Shown piece by piece: positions 43,051 through 51,692 of a DNA stretch of 64,000 nt. Below the pieces are notes generated by a model, which saw only the letters and a list, made by a program, of their open reading frames with translations, was not told the origin of the DNA and ran no database searches. The stretch lies in NCBI RefSeq assembly GCF_003234965.1, contig NZ_QKVK01000001.1, positions 496,001 through 560,000 on the forward strand, written 5' to 3'. Numbering within the stretch: the stretch's first letter is position 1; every line of letters starts with the position of its first letter. The translations under genes and the position numbers were made by a program. The DNA comes from Aestuariivirga litoralis. Lineage in GTDB: Bacteria > Pseudomonadota > Alphaproteobacteria > Rhizobiales > Aestuariivirgaceae.

Positions 43051-43561
43051 TTTGAAACTCCAAGCAATGGTTGAACCGACTATGGCCAGAGCTCTTCTCC
43101 AGAACCAAACCATAAGTAGCATTTTTCGCCACTTCGTTTTAAGGGGAAGTAAATGACTTCGTCAAGTGAACTGTTTTCAACGTCCTACAAGTATCTTGAA
43201 CAATAAATCGTTGTTCCACAGTAGTAATGTAGTATAGTTTTAATATTACTTTATACATTCCATTCTGCCGTGTAATTCTCCCCTCATGGCGAGCTGTCAT
43301 AATGATGAGAAATGAACAACCATAGATCTTTATCGATTGCAGATAAGAGGAGTGCTTCGGGGAATTCTTTGTCACATCATTTGAGCTGAGCACGAGTTCG
43401 GGCCGGCAAGACGAGGCACACACCTCGGAGTGGCTGGTCACGCATGGTGAGCACCTGCTCTAAAGCACCTATTCTGAACGACATCGGCAATCTGCGCAAT
43501 TTTTAATTGAAAGTTTATCGATCCTGCGCCATGCTACCCTCAATCGTGTGAGGTGAGTTCC
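43051..43561. other. AT-rich non-coding gap between the two tad transcription units
   Basis: The stretch of about 510 bases has no convincing gene on either strand. It is markedly more AT-rich than its surroundings, especially at 43130-43360 and 43490-43535. It holds the flp promoter region, including a CtrA-like box, and the promoter region of the divergent genes. AGTAAT near 43221 can pair with ATTACT near 43246. A minus-strand frame at 43139-43441 has atypical composition and no ribosome binding site. Confidence 0.6.
43139..43153. promoter_or_regulatory. CtrA-like box upstream of flp
   Basis: TTAA-N7-TAAA reads TTTA-N7-TTAA on the flp strand, one mismatch from the CtrA consensus TTAA-N7-TTAA. 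It lies 89 bases upstream of the flp start codon. In Caulobacter the pilA pilin gene is activated by CtrA. The match is in AT-rich DNA, so chance is a real alternative. Confidence 0.3.
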
Positions 43562-44089
43562 ATGTCGCGTCTCTCAAGCAGCTCTTTTTGTCGAATACTT
43601 CCGGCCCTGATAGTATTGCTTCTGATGACCCATGATCATCCTGCTGAGGCCGCCCAGGAGTTGCGGCTCATCGACAACCAGTCACAATTGATCAAGCTTG
43701 CCGAACCCCCGTCCACCGTCGTCGTGGGCAATCCCGCCATTGCCGACATCACCACAGATGGTACCTCACTCTTCTTTCATCCGCGCGCCCCCGGGGTGAC
43801 CAACGTGATTGCCATGGACGCAAAAGGCGGGAAACTGGCCGACTACCTGGTGCGCGTGATCTTTCAGGACAGCTACAGCGTCGCGATGTACACGCCGACC
43901 GGGCGCCGCACCTACAGCTGCGTCGTGGACTGCGAGCTGATCCTGCGGCTGGGCGACAACAACGACTATTTCGACAAATTCACCTACCAGGCCGAGGCCA
44001 AGAACACCCTCTCTTCCACGCAGGCCATGGGCGAAGACCTGCTGGTGCCCCAGTACAGCCCGTTCACATTCGGCATCCAACCGCAGTAG
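43562..44089 (+). CDS. Stand-alone pilus-assembly N-terminal domain protein (secretin N-domain)
   Basis: The 175-residue exported protein has a signal ending PAEAAQ. Residues 35-105 match the N-domain of CpaC: both have a QLIKLAEPP/LKLPAV segment, VVGNPAIADI versus IVGNPAMVDV, and TNVIAMDAKG versus TNVFFLDGAG. There is no secretin channel domain. The C-terminus contains a CX3C pair (SCVVDCEL). It may be an accessory ring or cap for the Tad secretin. GAGGTGA precedes ATG 43562. Two TadE-like genes follow on the same strand. Confidence 0.8.
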   Translation: MSRLSSSSFCRILPALIVLLLMTHDHPAEAAQELRLIDNQSQLIKLAEPPSTVVVGNPAIADITTDGTSLFFHPRAPGVTNVIAMDAKGGKLADYLVRVIFQDSYSVAMYTPTGRRTYSCVVDCELILRLGDNNDYFDKFTYQAEAKNTLSSTQAMGEDLLVPQYSPFTFGIQPQ

Positions 44090-44174
44090 CTGATGAAACC
44101 TTTGATTGTTTAGACCACCCGTTTTGCGGTATAATGGCACTGGCGCGGCCACGAACAGCCCGCTGGAGGCATGG

Positions 44175-44747
44175 ATGAAGGAGAGGTTCCGTTTCTCGAA
44201 GGAGTCCATCAGGACACGGGAACGCCAAAATGGTGTAACGGCGATCGAATTTGCGATCGTTGCCCCGGTCCTCTTCCTGTTGTTGATGGGGCTCGCCGAG
44301 ATGAGCCTGCTCATTTACGTCAAGGCGAAGGTAATGCGGAGCGCGGAACTCGGCGCGCGCGAGATCCGGACGCTGAAAGTCGGCCCATCCGACAATAGGG
44401 CGACGACGGGCAACCAGATGACCGCGCAGAATTTCACGAAGAACGTGATCTGCCAGAAATTCGCGGACAGGGACGAATGCGTATCGCGCATATCCGTCGA
44501 CGTGCGGACCGCCGACACCTTCGCCGCACTCAGGGGAAAGCTTCCGGCGAACCTCAAGGATGTGGGTCCCGATGCGGCCTATACCGAAGAATTCAAGCCC
44601 GGCGGCCCCGGGAAGATGGGATCGCTGATCGTGACTTATGACTGGCAGCTTTTCACGCCGGGCCTGACGTTCATGTTCGCCAATGTTCCCGGCATGCAGG
44701 GCATCAGCCGACTGACGGCCATTGCCGTATACCGGAACGAGATGTGA
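44175..44747 (+). CDS. TadE-like minor pilin (pseudopilin), first copy
   Basis: The 190-residue protein has the TadE-type N-terminus: a short basic leader, then GVTAIEFAIVAPVLFLLLMG, where Glu is the +5 equivalent and processing is expected near the Gly. A periplasmic domain of about 140 residues with two cysteines follows (ICQKFADRDEC). TadE and TadF pseudopilins are processed by TadV/CpaA and initiate the pilus. ATG 44175 has GGAGG 6 bases upstream. One base separates its stop from the next start. Confidence 0.85.
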   Translation: MKERFRFSKESIRTRERQNGVTAIEFAIVAPVLFLLLMGLAEMSLLIYVKAKVMRSAELGAREIRTLKVGPSDNRATTGNQMTAQNFTKNVICQKFADRDECVSRISVDVRTADTFAALRGKLPANLKDVGPDAAYTEEFKPGGPGKMGSLIVTYDWQLFTPGLTFMFANVPGMQGISRLTAIAVYRNEM

Positions 44748-44748
44748 C

Positions 44749-45324
44749 ATGGCGCCGTGGCTGCCATCAGCAATGTCGCGACGGCGTGGCTCTTCCCGCG
44801 GCGTTGCCGCCATCGAATTTGCCATCGTGGCCCCGTTGCTCATCGCTTTGGTGCTCGGCACCTTCAACCTGACACAGCTGATTGCCATGAAGCGGAAGGT
44901 TGCCGCGGCCACGGAACTGGTCGCAGACCTCGTGACCCGGCACGACACGGAGATCGCGTCGACCTCGATCGATGACTACTTCGTCGCCGTCGAACTGGCG
45001 CTGAGGCCCGTGGACGTCTCGACGATGCACATCGATTTGTATAATTTCTACCAGGAAGCAGGCACCATCAAAACGCGATGGAAGAAGTCCTCGGCCAACG
45101 GCACGGCTTGCACCACGCAAACTCCCACCACCAGAGACCCCGTCGGCGAGCTTACGAACGATGGCAAGGATGTGGTCGTGGCGGTGCTCTGCATGCCATT
45201 CTTGGCATTGGGGGACACAGCTCCCGGAATGCAGATGTTCGGGGGCATCAAGCTGGAGAAAAAGGTTGTCATGCGCCCGCGCCAGTCCGTGACGCTGGCC
45301 TGCACCCCCGCCCCATGCCCGTGA
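44749..45324 (+). CDS. TadE/TadF-like minor pilin (pseudopilin), second copy
   Basis: The 191-residue protein has a basic leader with RRRGSSRGVAAIEFAIVAPL and a single hydrophobic helix. Its periplasmic domain carries cysteines in GTACTTQ, VAVLCMP and LACTPAPCP. It is paralogous to the preceding gene only in the N-terminal helix. The pair probably supplies the TadE and TadF functions missing from the main operon. No TadG-type von Willebrand protein is present nearby. Confidence 0.84.
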   Translation: MAPWLPSAMSRRRGSSRGVAAIEFAIVAPLLIALVLGTFNLTQLIAMKRKVAAATELVADLVTRHDTEIASTSIDDYFVAVELALRPVDVSTMHIDLYNFYQEAGTIKTRWKKSSANGTACTTQTPTTRDPVGELTNDGKDVVVAVLCMPFLALGDTAPGMQMFGGIKLEKKVVMRPRQSVTLACTPAPCP

Positions 45325-45359
45325 AGATGCTGGCGCGGCCTCCGGGGCTGCGCTAAGCC

Positions 45360-45379
45360 GGAAGGCTGGAGCGCCTTCC
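45360..45379 (+). promoter_or_regulatory. Hairpin abutting the TTG start of the DMT transporter
   Basis: GGAAGGC (45360-45366) pairs with GCCTTCC (45373-45379) around the loop TGGAGC, which contains the GGAG ribosome binding site. The TTG start codon follows immediately at 45380. It could instead act as a terminator for the preceding pseudopilin genes, but no T-run follows. Confidence 0.45.
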
Positions 45380-46222
45380 TTGGAACTTTCGGTTTTCCTC
45401 GCCGTGCTGGCCGCGGCGGTGATGCATGCAGGCTGGAACGTGCTGGTCAAGCTGAAGCTGGACCGGTTCCTGTCCCTGTGCCTGATCCAGACGCTGATGG
45501 GATTCATGGGGCTGGCCATGCTGCTGGTCTTCCCTGCGCCCGCGCTGGCAAGCCTCCCCTATGCCCTCGCCTCGGGTGTGCTGCACCTGGGCTACAACCT
45601 GTTCCTTGCCCGCAGTTATCGCACCGGTGACCTCAGCCAGGTCTATCCCATTGCACGTGGCGCCGCGCCATTGCTCACCCTGGCCGTAACCTGGACCTTC
45701 ATGCATGAAGAACTGACGCTGCTGGGTGGCGCAGGCGTGGCAATTCTCGTTCTCGGCATCTGGATGATCAGCCTCTTGGGGCACCGCGGCCTGAGGCTGG
45801 ACGGGCTCACCATGTTCTTCGCCATCGGAACATCGGTCTTCATCGCGGCCTACACCATTGTGGACGGCATGGGCGGGCGGGCCTCGGGGCAACCGTCGTC
45901 CTATGCCGGCATGGTGTTCGTCTTCGATGCTCTCTTCCTTGCGGCGACCGCAATTGGCCTTCGCGGCCCCGGCATCGTGCGGGAAGTGGCGCCCTACTGG
46001 AAGACCGGCGTGGTGGGGGCCCTGCTCTCCGTCGGCGCCTACTGGATTGCCATCTGGGCCATGACCAAGGCGCCGATCGCCAGTGTCGCTGCCCTGCGCG
46101 AGACCAGCATCCTCGTCGTCATGCTGCTGTCGATGCGCGTTCTCAAGGAAACCGTGAGCCTGCCGCGGCTTGCCGGCGCAGCGCTGATCGTGGCGGGCGC
46201 AGTCCTGATCAGGCTCGCCTGA
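45380..46222 (+). CDS. DMT/EamA-family transporter
   Basis: The 280-residue protein has ten predicted helices in two EamA repeats, beginning ELSVFLAVLAAAVMHAGWNV and with a second repeat near PYWKTGVVGALLSVGAY. The family exports or imports small metabolites at the inner membrane; substrate cannot be predicted. The start is TTG 45380 with GGAG nine bases upstream inside a hairpin. It converges with mbfA, leaving only three bases between stops. Confidence 0.85.
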   Translation: MELSVFLAVLAAAVMHAGWNVLVKLKLDRFLSLCLIQTLMGFMGLAMLLVFPAPALASLPYALASGVLHLGYNLFLARSYRTGDLSQVYPIARGAAPLLTLAVTWTFMHEELTLLGGAGVAILVLGIWMISLLGHRGLRLDGLTMFFAIGTSVFIAAYTIVDGMGGRASGQPSSYAGMVFVFDALFLAATAIGLRGPGIVREVAPYWKTGVVGALLSVGAYWIAIWAMTKAPIASVAALRETSILVVMLLSMRVLKETVSLPRLAGAALIVAGAVLIRLA

Positions 46223-46225
46223 ACA

Positions 46226-47182
46226 TCAGGCACTGCCGATGAGAATGCCGGTCAGGAACACCAGGAAGCCCCCGACCGCGATCTGGAACGCCGCCTTCAG
46301 GAAGGGCGTATCCATGTATTTGTAGCGGATCCAGGAAATCGCCCAGAGCTCGACGAAGACCACAGCGATGGCCAGCCAGGTGGCGACCCAGAAATCGGGA
46401 ATGAGATAGGGTAGCGCATGGCCGAGGCCGCCCACCGCCGTCATGATGCCGGCGGCAAGCCCGCGGATGAGCGGATGACCGCGCCCGGTCAGCTTGCCAT
46501 CATCCGAAAGGCCCTCGGCAAGACCCATGGAAATGCCCGCTCCGACCGAGGCCGCCGTACCGACCAGAAAGGTCTCCCACGTGTTGTGGGTGGCGAAGGC
46601 AGCGGCGAACAGCGGCGCCAGGGTCGACACCGATCCGTCCATCAGGCCGACGAGGCCCGGCTGGATCACCTGAAGCAGGAACAGCCGGCGCTTGGCCTCT
46701 CCCTCCTCGATCTTGGCGTCAGCCGTGAGATGGGTCGTCCCCAGCTTCACCGCGATCGATTCGTGGCCCTTCTCGGCCTCCGCCAGTTCCAGCAGCAGCT
46801 TGCGCACCTGGGGGTCGTTGCTGCGCTCGGCCGCCTGCTTATAGAAGCAGTAATTCTCGAGTTCGATCACCTCGGCACGCTGGCGCATCTCCTCGATGTT
46901 CATCTTGCCGATGGTCCAGGCCGGCTTGTGGCGCACGAAGCCCTGTATGTCAGAACGCCGGATCAGCGGAATGAAGTCGCCGAACTTCTTGGCATAGAGG
47001 TCGGTGAGCCAGCGGCGATGCTCGTGCTCCTCCTCCGCCATCTCGACGAAGACCTTTGCAGAGGCCGGATACGTATCCATGAGGGCGTGGGCGAAGCCGG
47101 CATAGGCGCGGGCGTCGTCATCCTCGCTGGAAATCGCCAGGGCGAGTAGTTCCTGTTCCGTCAGGTCGGAGAAGCTCTTCAC
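46226..47182 (-). CDS. mbfA: Membrane-bound ferritin A (ferritin-like domain plus VIT1-type membrane domain)
   Basis: The 318-residue protein joins an N-terminal ferritin/rubrerythrin-like helical domain ([23 protein letters not shown] and [14 protein letters not shown] supply di-iron Glu/His) to a C-terminal CCC1/VIT1-type membrane domain ([37 protein letters not shown]). MbfA exports iron and protects against peroxide in Bradyrhizobium and Agrobacterium, under control of Irr. GTG 47182 ([11 protein letters not shown]) is preferred: an ATG at 47221 lies inside the Irr-like box and next to the -10 element, so it would precede the transcript. Confidence 0.9.
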   Translation of the reverse strand: MKSFSDLTEQELLALAISSEDDDARAYAGFAHALMDTYPASAKVFVEMAEEEHEHRRWLTDLYAKKFGDFIPLIRRSDIQGFVRHKPAWTIGKMNIEEMRQRAEVIELENYCFYKQAAERSNDPQVRKLLLELAEAEKGHESIAVKLGTTHLTADAKIEEGEAKRRLFLLQVIQPGLVGLMDGSVSTLAPLFAAAFATHNTWETFLVGTAASVGAGISMGLAEGLSDDGKLTGRGHPLIRGLAAGIMTAVGGLGHALPYLIPDFWVATWLAIAVVFVELWAISWIRYKYMDTPFLKAAFQIAVGGFLVFLTGILIGSA

Positions 47183-47208
47183 AGTCCGCAATCCAAGTAT
47201 GAGGCCAC

Positions 47209-47237
47209 ATATTAGAATCATTCCAAACTACGGTCCA
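47209..47237 (-). promoter_or_regulatory. mbfA promoter with Irr-like iron control element
   Basis: On the minus strand TGGACC (-35, 47237-47232), a 17-base spacer and TAATAT (-10, 47214-47209) form a sigma70-type promoter. The inverted repeat TTAGAATCATTCCAAA (47212-47227) overlaps the -10 and resembles the Irr box or iron control element (TTAGAA-N3-TTCTAA type). Irr bound there would block transcription under iron limitation, as known for mbfA in rhizobia. Confidence 0.6.
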
Positions 47238-47314
47238 GCACAACGGCGGTTCACGGGAAAAACACATCCTTAAGTGAGACTGCGCTATGAAAAAGGCTAC
47301 GTTCAGGGACCTCC

Positions 47315-48427
47315 ATGATTGCCGTTACGAGCGTGCAGGCCACGCGCCTCAGTCACCTTGCCGCCCGCTGGTTCCGCGACAGGGCGGTTGCCCTGCTGTC
47401 CGGGTTCCGGACCCACTTCACAATCTATGTCCTGTGTGTCGGGACATATCTGGCGGGCCTGGTTCAGAGCCACCTGCTGGGTGAGCCGCTGTCGCTGGGC
47501 CTCGCGGGCCTCGCCAGCACTGCGGCGCTCATCCTGGTCGCCGGCATCGTCAGCTGGCGCCTGTTCGCGAAACTCGTGCGGCTGTGGCGCTCGGGCTATT
47601 CCGGCAGTCCCACGCTGGCGCTGATCGACGACCTGTTCAACGGCATCCTCACTCCGGGCCGGATTTCCAACGGCTTCCATGTGCTGATCGCGACCGGCAT
47701 CTTCGCCATCGGCTTCACCAACATCAAATCCAACATTCCGAGGGCAAACCCGTTCAGCTGGGATGAAACCTTCATGCTGCTGGACAGGTCGCTGCACTTT
47801 GGCCTGCTGCCCCACCAGTGGCTGATGCCGCTGTTCGGCTATCCCCTCGTCACCCTGTTCATGAACGTCGCCTATAACCTGTGGTTCTTCATGATGATGG
47901 GTTTCGTGATCTGGCAGGGTTACCGTGACCGGGACACTGTCCTGCGCCAGCAGTTCCTCCTTGCCTATGTTCTGCTCTGGATCACGGGGACCATCCTGAT
48001 GGGAACGATCTTCTCGTCGGCGGGGCCATGCTTCTACAGCCGCGTTGCCCTGGGACCCGATCCCTATCACGGGCTGATGAGCTATCTCAGGTGGACCAAC
48101 GCGCTCTACCCGATCTGGGCGGTCACCACGCAGGACATGGTGTGGGACAGCTACGTGACGAGCAAGGGCGTGATCTCCGGCATCTCCGCCATGCCGTCGA
48201 TGCATGTGGGTTCATCGGTACTGTTCTTCCTGTGCGCCCGCGCCTCGGGCCTTCGCTGGCTGGCCTGGTTCAGCGGCGTCTTTGCCGTGCTGATCATGCT
48301 CGGCTCGGTTCTGCTGGCCTGGCATTATGCAGTGGACGGCTATGCGGGGGCGCTCATCGCGCTCGCCTGCTGGTGGCTGGCGGGCTGGTGGGTGACGCGC
48401 GGCCCGCTCAGTTTTCGTCCATCTTGA
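47315..48427 (+). CDS. PAP2-superfamily membrane phosphatase or phosphotransferase
   Basis: The 370-residue membrane protein has six or more helices. Phosphatase motifs of the PAP2 superfamily lie at the C-terminus: [13 protein letters not shown] (motif with catalytic His) and [13 protein letters not shown] (second His plus Asp). The layout resembles inositol-phosphotransferase or lipid-phosphatase proteins of the Aur1/Ipt1 kind. A role in lipid or cell-envelope phosphate chemistry is likely; the substrate is unknown. The 3' end overlaps lepA by 20 bases. Confidence 0.82.
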   Translation: MIAVTSVQATRLSHLAARWFRDRAVALLSGFRTHFTIYVLCVGTYLAGLVQSHLLGEPLSLGLAGLASTAALILVAGIVSWRLFAKLVRLWRSGYSGSPTLALIDDLFNGILTPGRISNGFHVLIATGIFAIGFTNIKSNIPRANPFSWDETFMLLDRSLHFGLLPHQWLMPLFGYPLVTLFMNVAYNLWFFMMMGFVIWQGYRDRDTVLRQQFLLAYVLLWITGTILMGTIFSSAGPCFYSRVALGPDPYHGLMSYLRWTNALYPIWAVTTQDMVWDSYVTSKGVISGISAMPSMHVGSSVLFFLCARASGLRWLAWFSGVFAVLIMLGSVLLAWHYAVDGYAGALIALACWWLAGWWVTRGPLSFRPS

Positions 48428-50231
48428 GGGCGGAGATGAAGGCCTCCTGCGGGATTTCGACCTTGCCGAACTGCCGCATCTTCTTCTTGCCTTCCTTCTG
48501 CTTGTCGAGAAGCTTCTTCTTGCGGCTGATGTCGCCGCCATAGCACTTGGACGTCACGTCCTTGCGCAGCGCCGAGAGCGTCTCGCGCGCCACGATCTTG
48601 CCGCCGATCGCCGCCTGGATGGGGATCTGGAACATGTGGCGCGGGATCAGCTCCTTCAGCTTCTCGCACATCACGCGGCCGCGCTGCTCGGCGCGCGCGC
48701 GGTGCACGATCATGGCCAGCGCATCGACGGGCTCGGCATTGACGAGGATGCCCAAGCGCACCAGGTCGCCCTCCTCGTAGCCGATCATCTTGTAGTCGAA
48801 GGAGGCATAGCCGCGCGAGACCGACTTGAGCCGGTCGTAGAAGTCGAACACGACTTCGTTGAGCGGCAGGTCATAGACCACCATGGCGCGCGAACCCGCA
48901 TAGGTGAGCTGCTTCTGGCGGCCGCGCCGATCCTCGCAGAGCTTGAGGACGGAACCCAGATAGTCGTCGGGGACGAGGATGGTCGCCTCGATCCACGGCT
49001 CCTCGATCGATTCGATCAGCGTCTGGTCGGGAAGATCCGCCGGATTGTGCAGGTCGAGGTGCGAGCCGTCGCGCAGGTTAACCTTGTAGATGACGGAGGG
49101 TGCCGTCGTGATGATGTCGACGTTGAACTCGCGCTCGATCCGCTCACGGACGATTTCGAGATGCAGCAGGCCGAGGAAGCCGCAGCGGAAACCGAAGCCC
49201 AGGGCCGCGGAGGTTTCCATGTCATAGGTGAAGCTCGCGTCGTTGAGGCGGAGCTTGCCCATGGCCTCGCGCAGCTCCTCGAAGCGCGCCGCATCGACGG
49301 GGAAGAAGCCGGCGAAGACGACGGACTGTGCGGGCCGGAAGCCCGGCAGCGGCACGACGTCCATGTTCTTTTCATCGACGATGGTGTCACCCACACGGGT
49401 GTCGGCCACCTGCTTGATGGACGCGGTGAAGAAGCCGATTTCGCCGGGGCCGAGCTCGTCCACGGTTTCCTTCTTGGGGCGCGACACGCCCACGCGCTCG
49501 AGCTGGTAGACCGCGTTGGTCGAGACGAGGCGAACCTTCTGGCCCTTCTTCATCACGCCATCGATGATGCGCACGAGGACGACGACGCCGAGATAGGGGT
49601 CGTACCAGCTGTCGACGAGGAGTGCCTTCAAGGGCTTGCTGCGGTCACCCTTGGGGGCGGGGAGGCGGTGGACGATGGCTTCGAGCACGTCAGGCACGCC
49701 GACGCCGGTCTTGGCGGAAATGGGGATCGCATCCGAGGCATCGATGCCGATCACGTCCTCGATCTGCTGGCGCACGCGGTCGGCATCGGCCGCCGGCAGG
49801 TCGACCTTGTTGAGGACCGGCACGATCTCGTGGTTGTTGTTGATCGCCTGGTAGACGTTGGCGAGCGTCTGCGCCTCAACACCCTGCGAGGCGTCGACGA
49901 CGAGGAGCGAACCCTCGCAGGCGGCGAGCGAGCGCGAGACCTCATAGGCGAAGTCGACGTGGCCGGGCGTGTCGATGAGGTTCAACACGTATTTCTCGCC
50001 GTTCTTCGCGGTGTAGTCGAGACGGACGGTATTGGCCTTGATGGTGATGCCGCGCTCGCGCTCGATGTCCATCGAGTCGAGGATCTGGTCCACCATCTCG
50101 CGGTCGGACACGGCCCCGCAGAGCTGGATCAACCGGTCGGCAAGGGTCGACTTGCCGTGGTCGATGTGGGCGATGATGGAGAAATTCCGGATATGGGCGG
50201 TGTCAATCATGATTGCCGGGGTGTTTGGCAT
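48408..50231 (-). CDS. lepA: Elongation factor 4 (LepA)
   Basis: This ribosomal GTPase of 607 residues back-translocates or remodels ribosomes. G1 is AHIDHGKST near residue 21, G2-G3 span IKANTVRL and DTPGHVDF, and G4 is [12 protein letters not shown]-like domains follow, and the LepA-specific C-terminal domain ends [18 protein letters not shown]. Two ATGs are possible (50231 and 50210); neither has a clear ribosome binding site. Upstream lies a long structured non-coding region. Confidence 0.96.
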   Translation of the reverse strand: MPNTPAIMIDTAHIRNFSIIAHIDHGKSTLADRLIQLCGAVSDREMVDQILDSMDIERERGITIKANTVRLDYTAKNGEKYVLNLIDTPGHVDFAYEVSRSLAACEGSLLVVDASQGVEAQTLANVYQAINNNHEIVPVLNKVDLPAADADRVRQQIEDVIGIDASDAIPISAKTGVGVPDVLEAIVHRLPAPKGDRSKPLKALLVDSWYDPYLGVVVLVRIIDGVMKKGQKVRLVSTNAVYQLERVGVSRPKKETVDELGPGEIGFFTASIKQVADTRVGDTIVDEKNMDVVPLPGFRPAQSVVFAGFFPVDAARFEELREAMGKLRLNDASFTYDMETSAALGFGFRCGFLGLLHLEIVRERIEREFNVDIITTAPSVIYKVNLRDGSHLDLHNPADLPDQTLIESIEEPWIEATILVPDDYLGSVLKLCEDRRGRQKQLTYAGSRAMVVYDLPLNEVVFDFYDRLKSVSRGYASFDYKMIGYEEGDLVRLGILVNAEPVDALAMIVHRARAEQRGRVMCEKLKELIPRHMFQIPIQAAIGGKIVARETLSALRKDVTSKCYGGDISRKKKLLDKQKEGKKKMRQFGKVEIPQEAFISALKMDEN

Positions 50232-50324
50232 TGGCGGGTGGGGAGGTCAAGCACTGGCGGGGCCGCAGCCATGGGGCATCCCTTGCGAGGGTGGCCCTTG
50301 TCCCTCCGGGAGCAAGCGGGAGGC

Positions 50325-50545
50325 GCGGGCGCTGCCCGGCGCGGTGTGCCGATCCTTGTGGGACCGGCGGCGGAGCCCTGAGCAGCGCCCGCATCTGGCA
50401 GGGTGAGGCCTTCGAAGGAGAGCTTGCGCAACAGTCCCCTGGACTGCCCCGGCTTGCCCTGAGGGCGCGAGGGTCGTAATGCCCCCGGGTCTCCTTTTCG
50501 GCCCCCGGGAGTGTGGATTACGTTGAGCCACACCCGCAGGCCTGC
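50325..50545. ncRNA. Candidate structured RNA or structured DNA element, strand unresolved
   Basis: Several nested inverted repeats are present. GCGGGCGCTGC (50325-50335) pairs perfectly with GCAGCGCCCGC (50382-50392). AGGCCT (50406-50411) pairs with AGGCCT (50538-50543), enclosing CAGTCC-CCT-GGACTG (50432-50446) and CGTAAT (50475-50480)/ATTACG (50517-50522). GTGTGG/CCACAC (50511-50533) is a competing stem. An elongated, bubble-broken hairpin of about 140-160 bases recalls 6S RNA, but no conserved core could be matched. Signal recognition particle RNA, tmRNA and RNase P RNA signatures were not found. Confidence 0.3.
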
Positions 50546-50676
50546 CCTCCACCCCGCCCGAGCTCACCGTCGCGAGCAGGACCTCGTTGGGGAGGAGTGG
50601 CGGGTATATATCACATGGTACGAAAAAAATCTAGAAGAAGATTCCTAAGAGTGCACGGTTGAGTCCCCCTCCACGC

Positions 50677-50751
50677 ATCATGCCCGGGCTTGTCCCGGGC
50701 ATCCTTTGCGGGGCCGGCAAAAAGGATACGCGGGACAAGCCCGCGTATGAT
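50677..50751. repeat. Double-hairpin intergenic repeat, copy D
   Basis: Arm 1 is ATGCCCGGG...CCCGGGCAT. Arm 2 is ATACGCGGG...CCCGCGTAT, a stem class seen only here. The centre is ATCCTTT/AAAGGAT around GCGGGGCCGGC. It lies about 300 bases beyond the eda stop. Confidence 0.88.
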
Positions 50752-50950
50752 GAGCATGTGTGCAGGCGCCGCCCCCTCCCTCTGCCTTCGCCGGGATGAC
50801 GGATGTAAGGGGGAAAGCACTGCGGCAGGCCGAGCTCCCCGAGGCCGTCGGGATTCGCGAGGGTGATCTCGCGGAAGGAGGCATCATCCAGCATGGGGCG
50901 AGGTTAGGGCGAGTCGGTGGTGAATGGGGATGAAACATTCCAATCAGACC

Positions 50951-51031
50951 GTCACCCCGGCGAAAGCCGGGGCCCCCCTTCGTGCCGTATCTGCCGAACC
51001 AAAGTGGGACCGCGGCCATCGCCGGGGTGAC
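50951..51031. repeat. Second intergenic inverted-repeat family beside the eda 3' end
   Basis: GTCACCCCGGCGA (50951-50963) is the exact reverse complement of TCGCCGGGGTGAC (51019-51031), with a 55-base interior. The left arm also forms a short hairpin, CCCCGGCGAAAGCCGGGG. It starts 20 bases downstream of the eda stop. Related short fragments occur near 5922, 50788 and 59390, so this is another repeated element. Confidence 0.75.
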
Positions 51032-51050
51032 ACCGCTATAGGCGGGTAAC

Positions 51051-51692
51051 CTACGGCTTGAGTTGCGCCGCCTCGGCAGCCAGTTTTTCGATCCCGGCCC
51101 AGTCCTTCGCCTCGACCAGCTTCTTCGGCGCCATCCACGAGCCGCCGACGGTGATGACATTGGAGAGCTTCAGATAGCTTACTGCCTTTTCGGGCGTGAT
51201 CCCGCCCGTCGGGCAGAAGCGGATTTGCGGCAGGGGAGATGCGAGAGACGACAGATAGGCCGTGCCGCCCGCAGGTTCCGCGGGGAAGAACTTCTGGATG
51301 GCATAGCCCCATTCCAAGAGCGCCATGCACTCCGACGCGGTGACGCCGCCCGGCAGAAGGGCGATGTCGTAATCCTCCGCCGCACCCAGCAACCGGCCGG
51401 TCGACCCCGGCGACACGGCGAACTTGCAGCCGAGCCGGTCGCAGTCGCGCAGCTGTTCCGGCGTCAGCACCGTGCCGGAACCGACGATGGCACCCTCGAC
51501 CTCGGCGATGATGGCGCGGATGCAGTCCATCGCCTTCTCAGTCCGGAGCGTAATCTCGAGAACGGGGAGCCCGCCATTGACGAGCGCGCGCGCCAGCGGC
51601 ACGGCGTCTTCCACCTTCTCGATCACCATCACCGGCACGACCGGCGCCAGCGCCAGGGCCTCGGCGAGACCCTTCTGATAGGTCTTCGTCAT
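51051..51692 (-). CDS. eda: 2-dehydro-3-deoxy-phosphogluconate aldolase
   Basis: This is the last Entner-Doudoroff enzyme, splitting KDPG into pyruvate and glyceraldehyde-3-phosphate. The 213-residue TIM barrel has the substrate and Schiff-base region motifs [33 protein letters not shown] and [10 protein letters not shown]; the Lys in KFFP is the Schiff-base residue. GGITPEKA is also typical. The ATG shares a base with the edd stop (TGATG), so a GTG one codon upstream is unneeded. Confidence 0.95.
   Translation of the reverse strand: MTKTYQKGLAEALALAPVVPVMVIEKVEDAVPLARALVNGGLPVLEITLRTEKAMDCIRAIIAEVEGAIVGSGTVLTPEQLRDCDRLGCKFAVSPGSTGRLLGAAEDYDIALLPGGVTASECMALLEWGYAIQKFFPAEPAGGTAYLSSLASPLPQIRFCPTGGITPEKAVSYLKLSNVITVGGSWMAPKKLVEAKDWAGIEKLAAEAAQLKP

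Larger units (their letters stand above)
50232..51050. other. 819-base intergenic region rich in secondary structure and repeats
   Basis: No credible gene is seen on either strand. The part next to lepA (50240-50560) is GC-rich and full of inverted repeats. At 50600-50650 comes an AT-rich patch with TATATA and, on the minus strand, AATCT-TCTTCT-AGATT followed by T7, a weak terminator-like site. Then come double-hairpin repeat D, the fragment CTTCGCCGGGATGACGGAT near 50788, and a different inverted repeat (50951-51031) beside the eda 3' end. Confidence 0.7.

Noticed and set aside
43139-43441. A 100-codon minus-strand frame in the AT-rich gap
   Set aside because: It has no ribosome binding site, an atypical composition and no recognisable domain.
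50207-50533. A 108-codon minus-strand frame upstream of lepA
   Set aside because: Low-complexity Arg/Pro/Gly-rich translation over a region of nested inverted repeats; the DNA structure explains the open frame better than coding does.
50240-50560. SRP RNA, RNase P RNA or tmRNA upstream of lepA
   Set aside because: The conserved cores (GGAAGGAAGCAGCC-type SRP loop, GGAAAGTCC of RNase P, the tmRNA tag reading frame) are absent on both strands.
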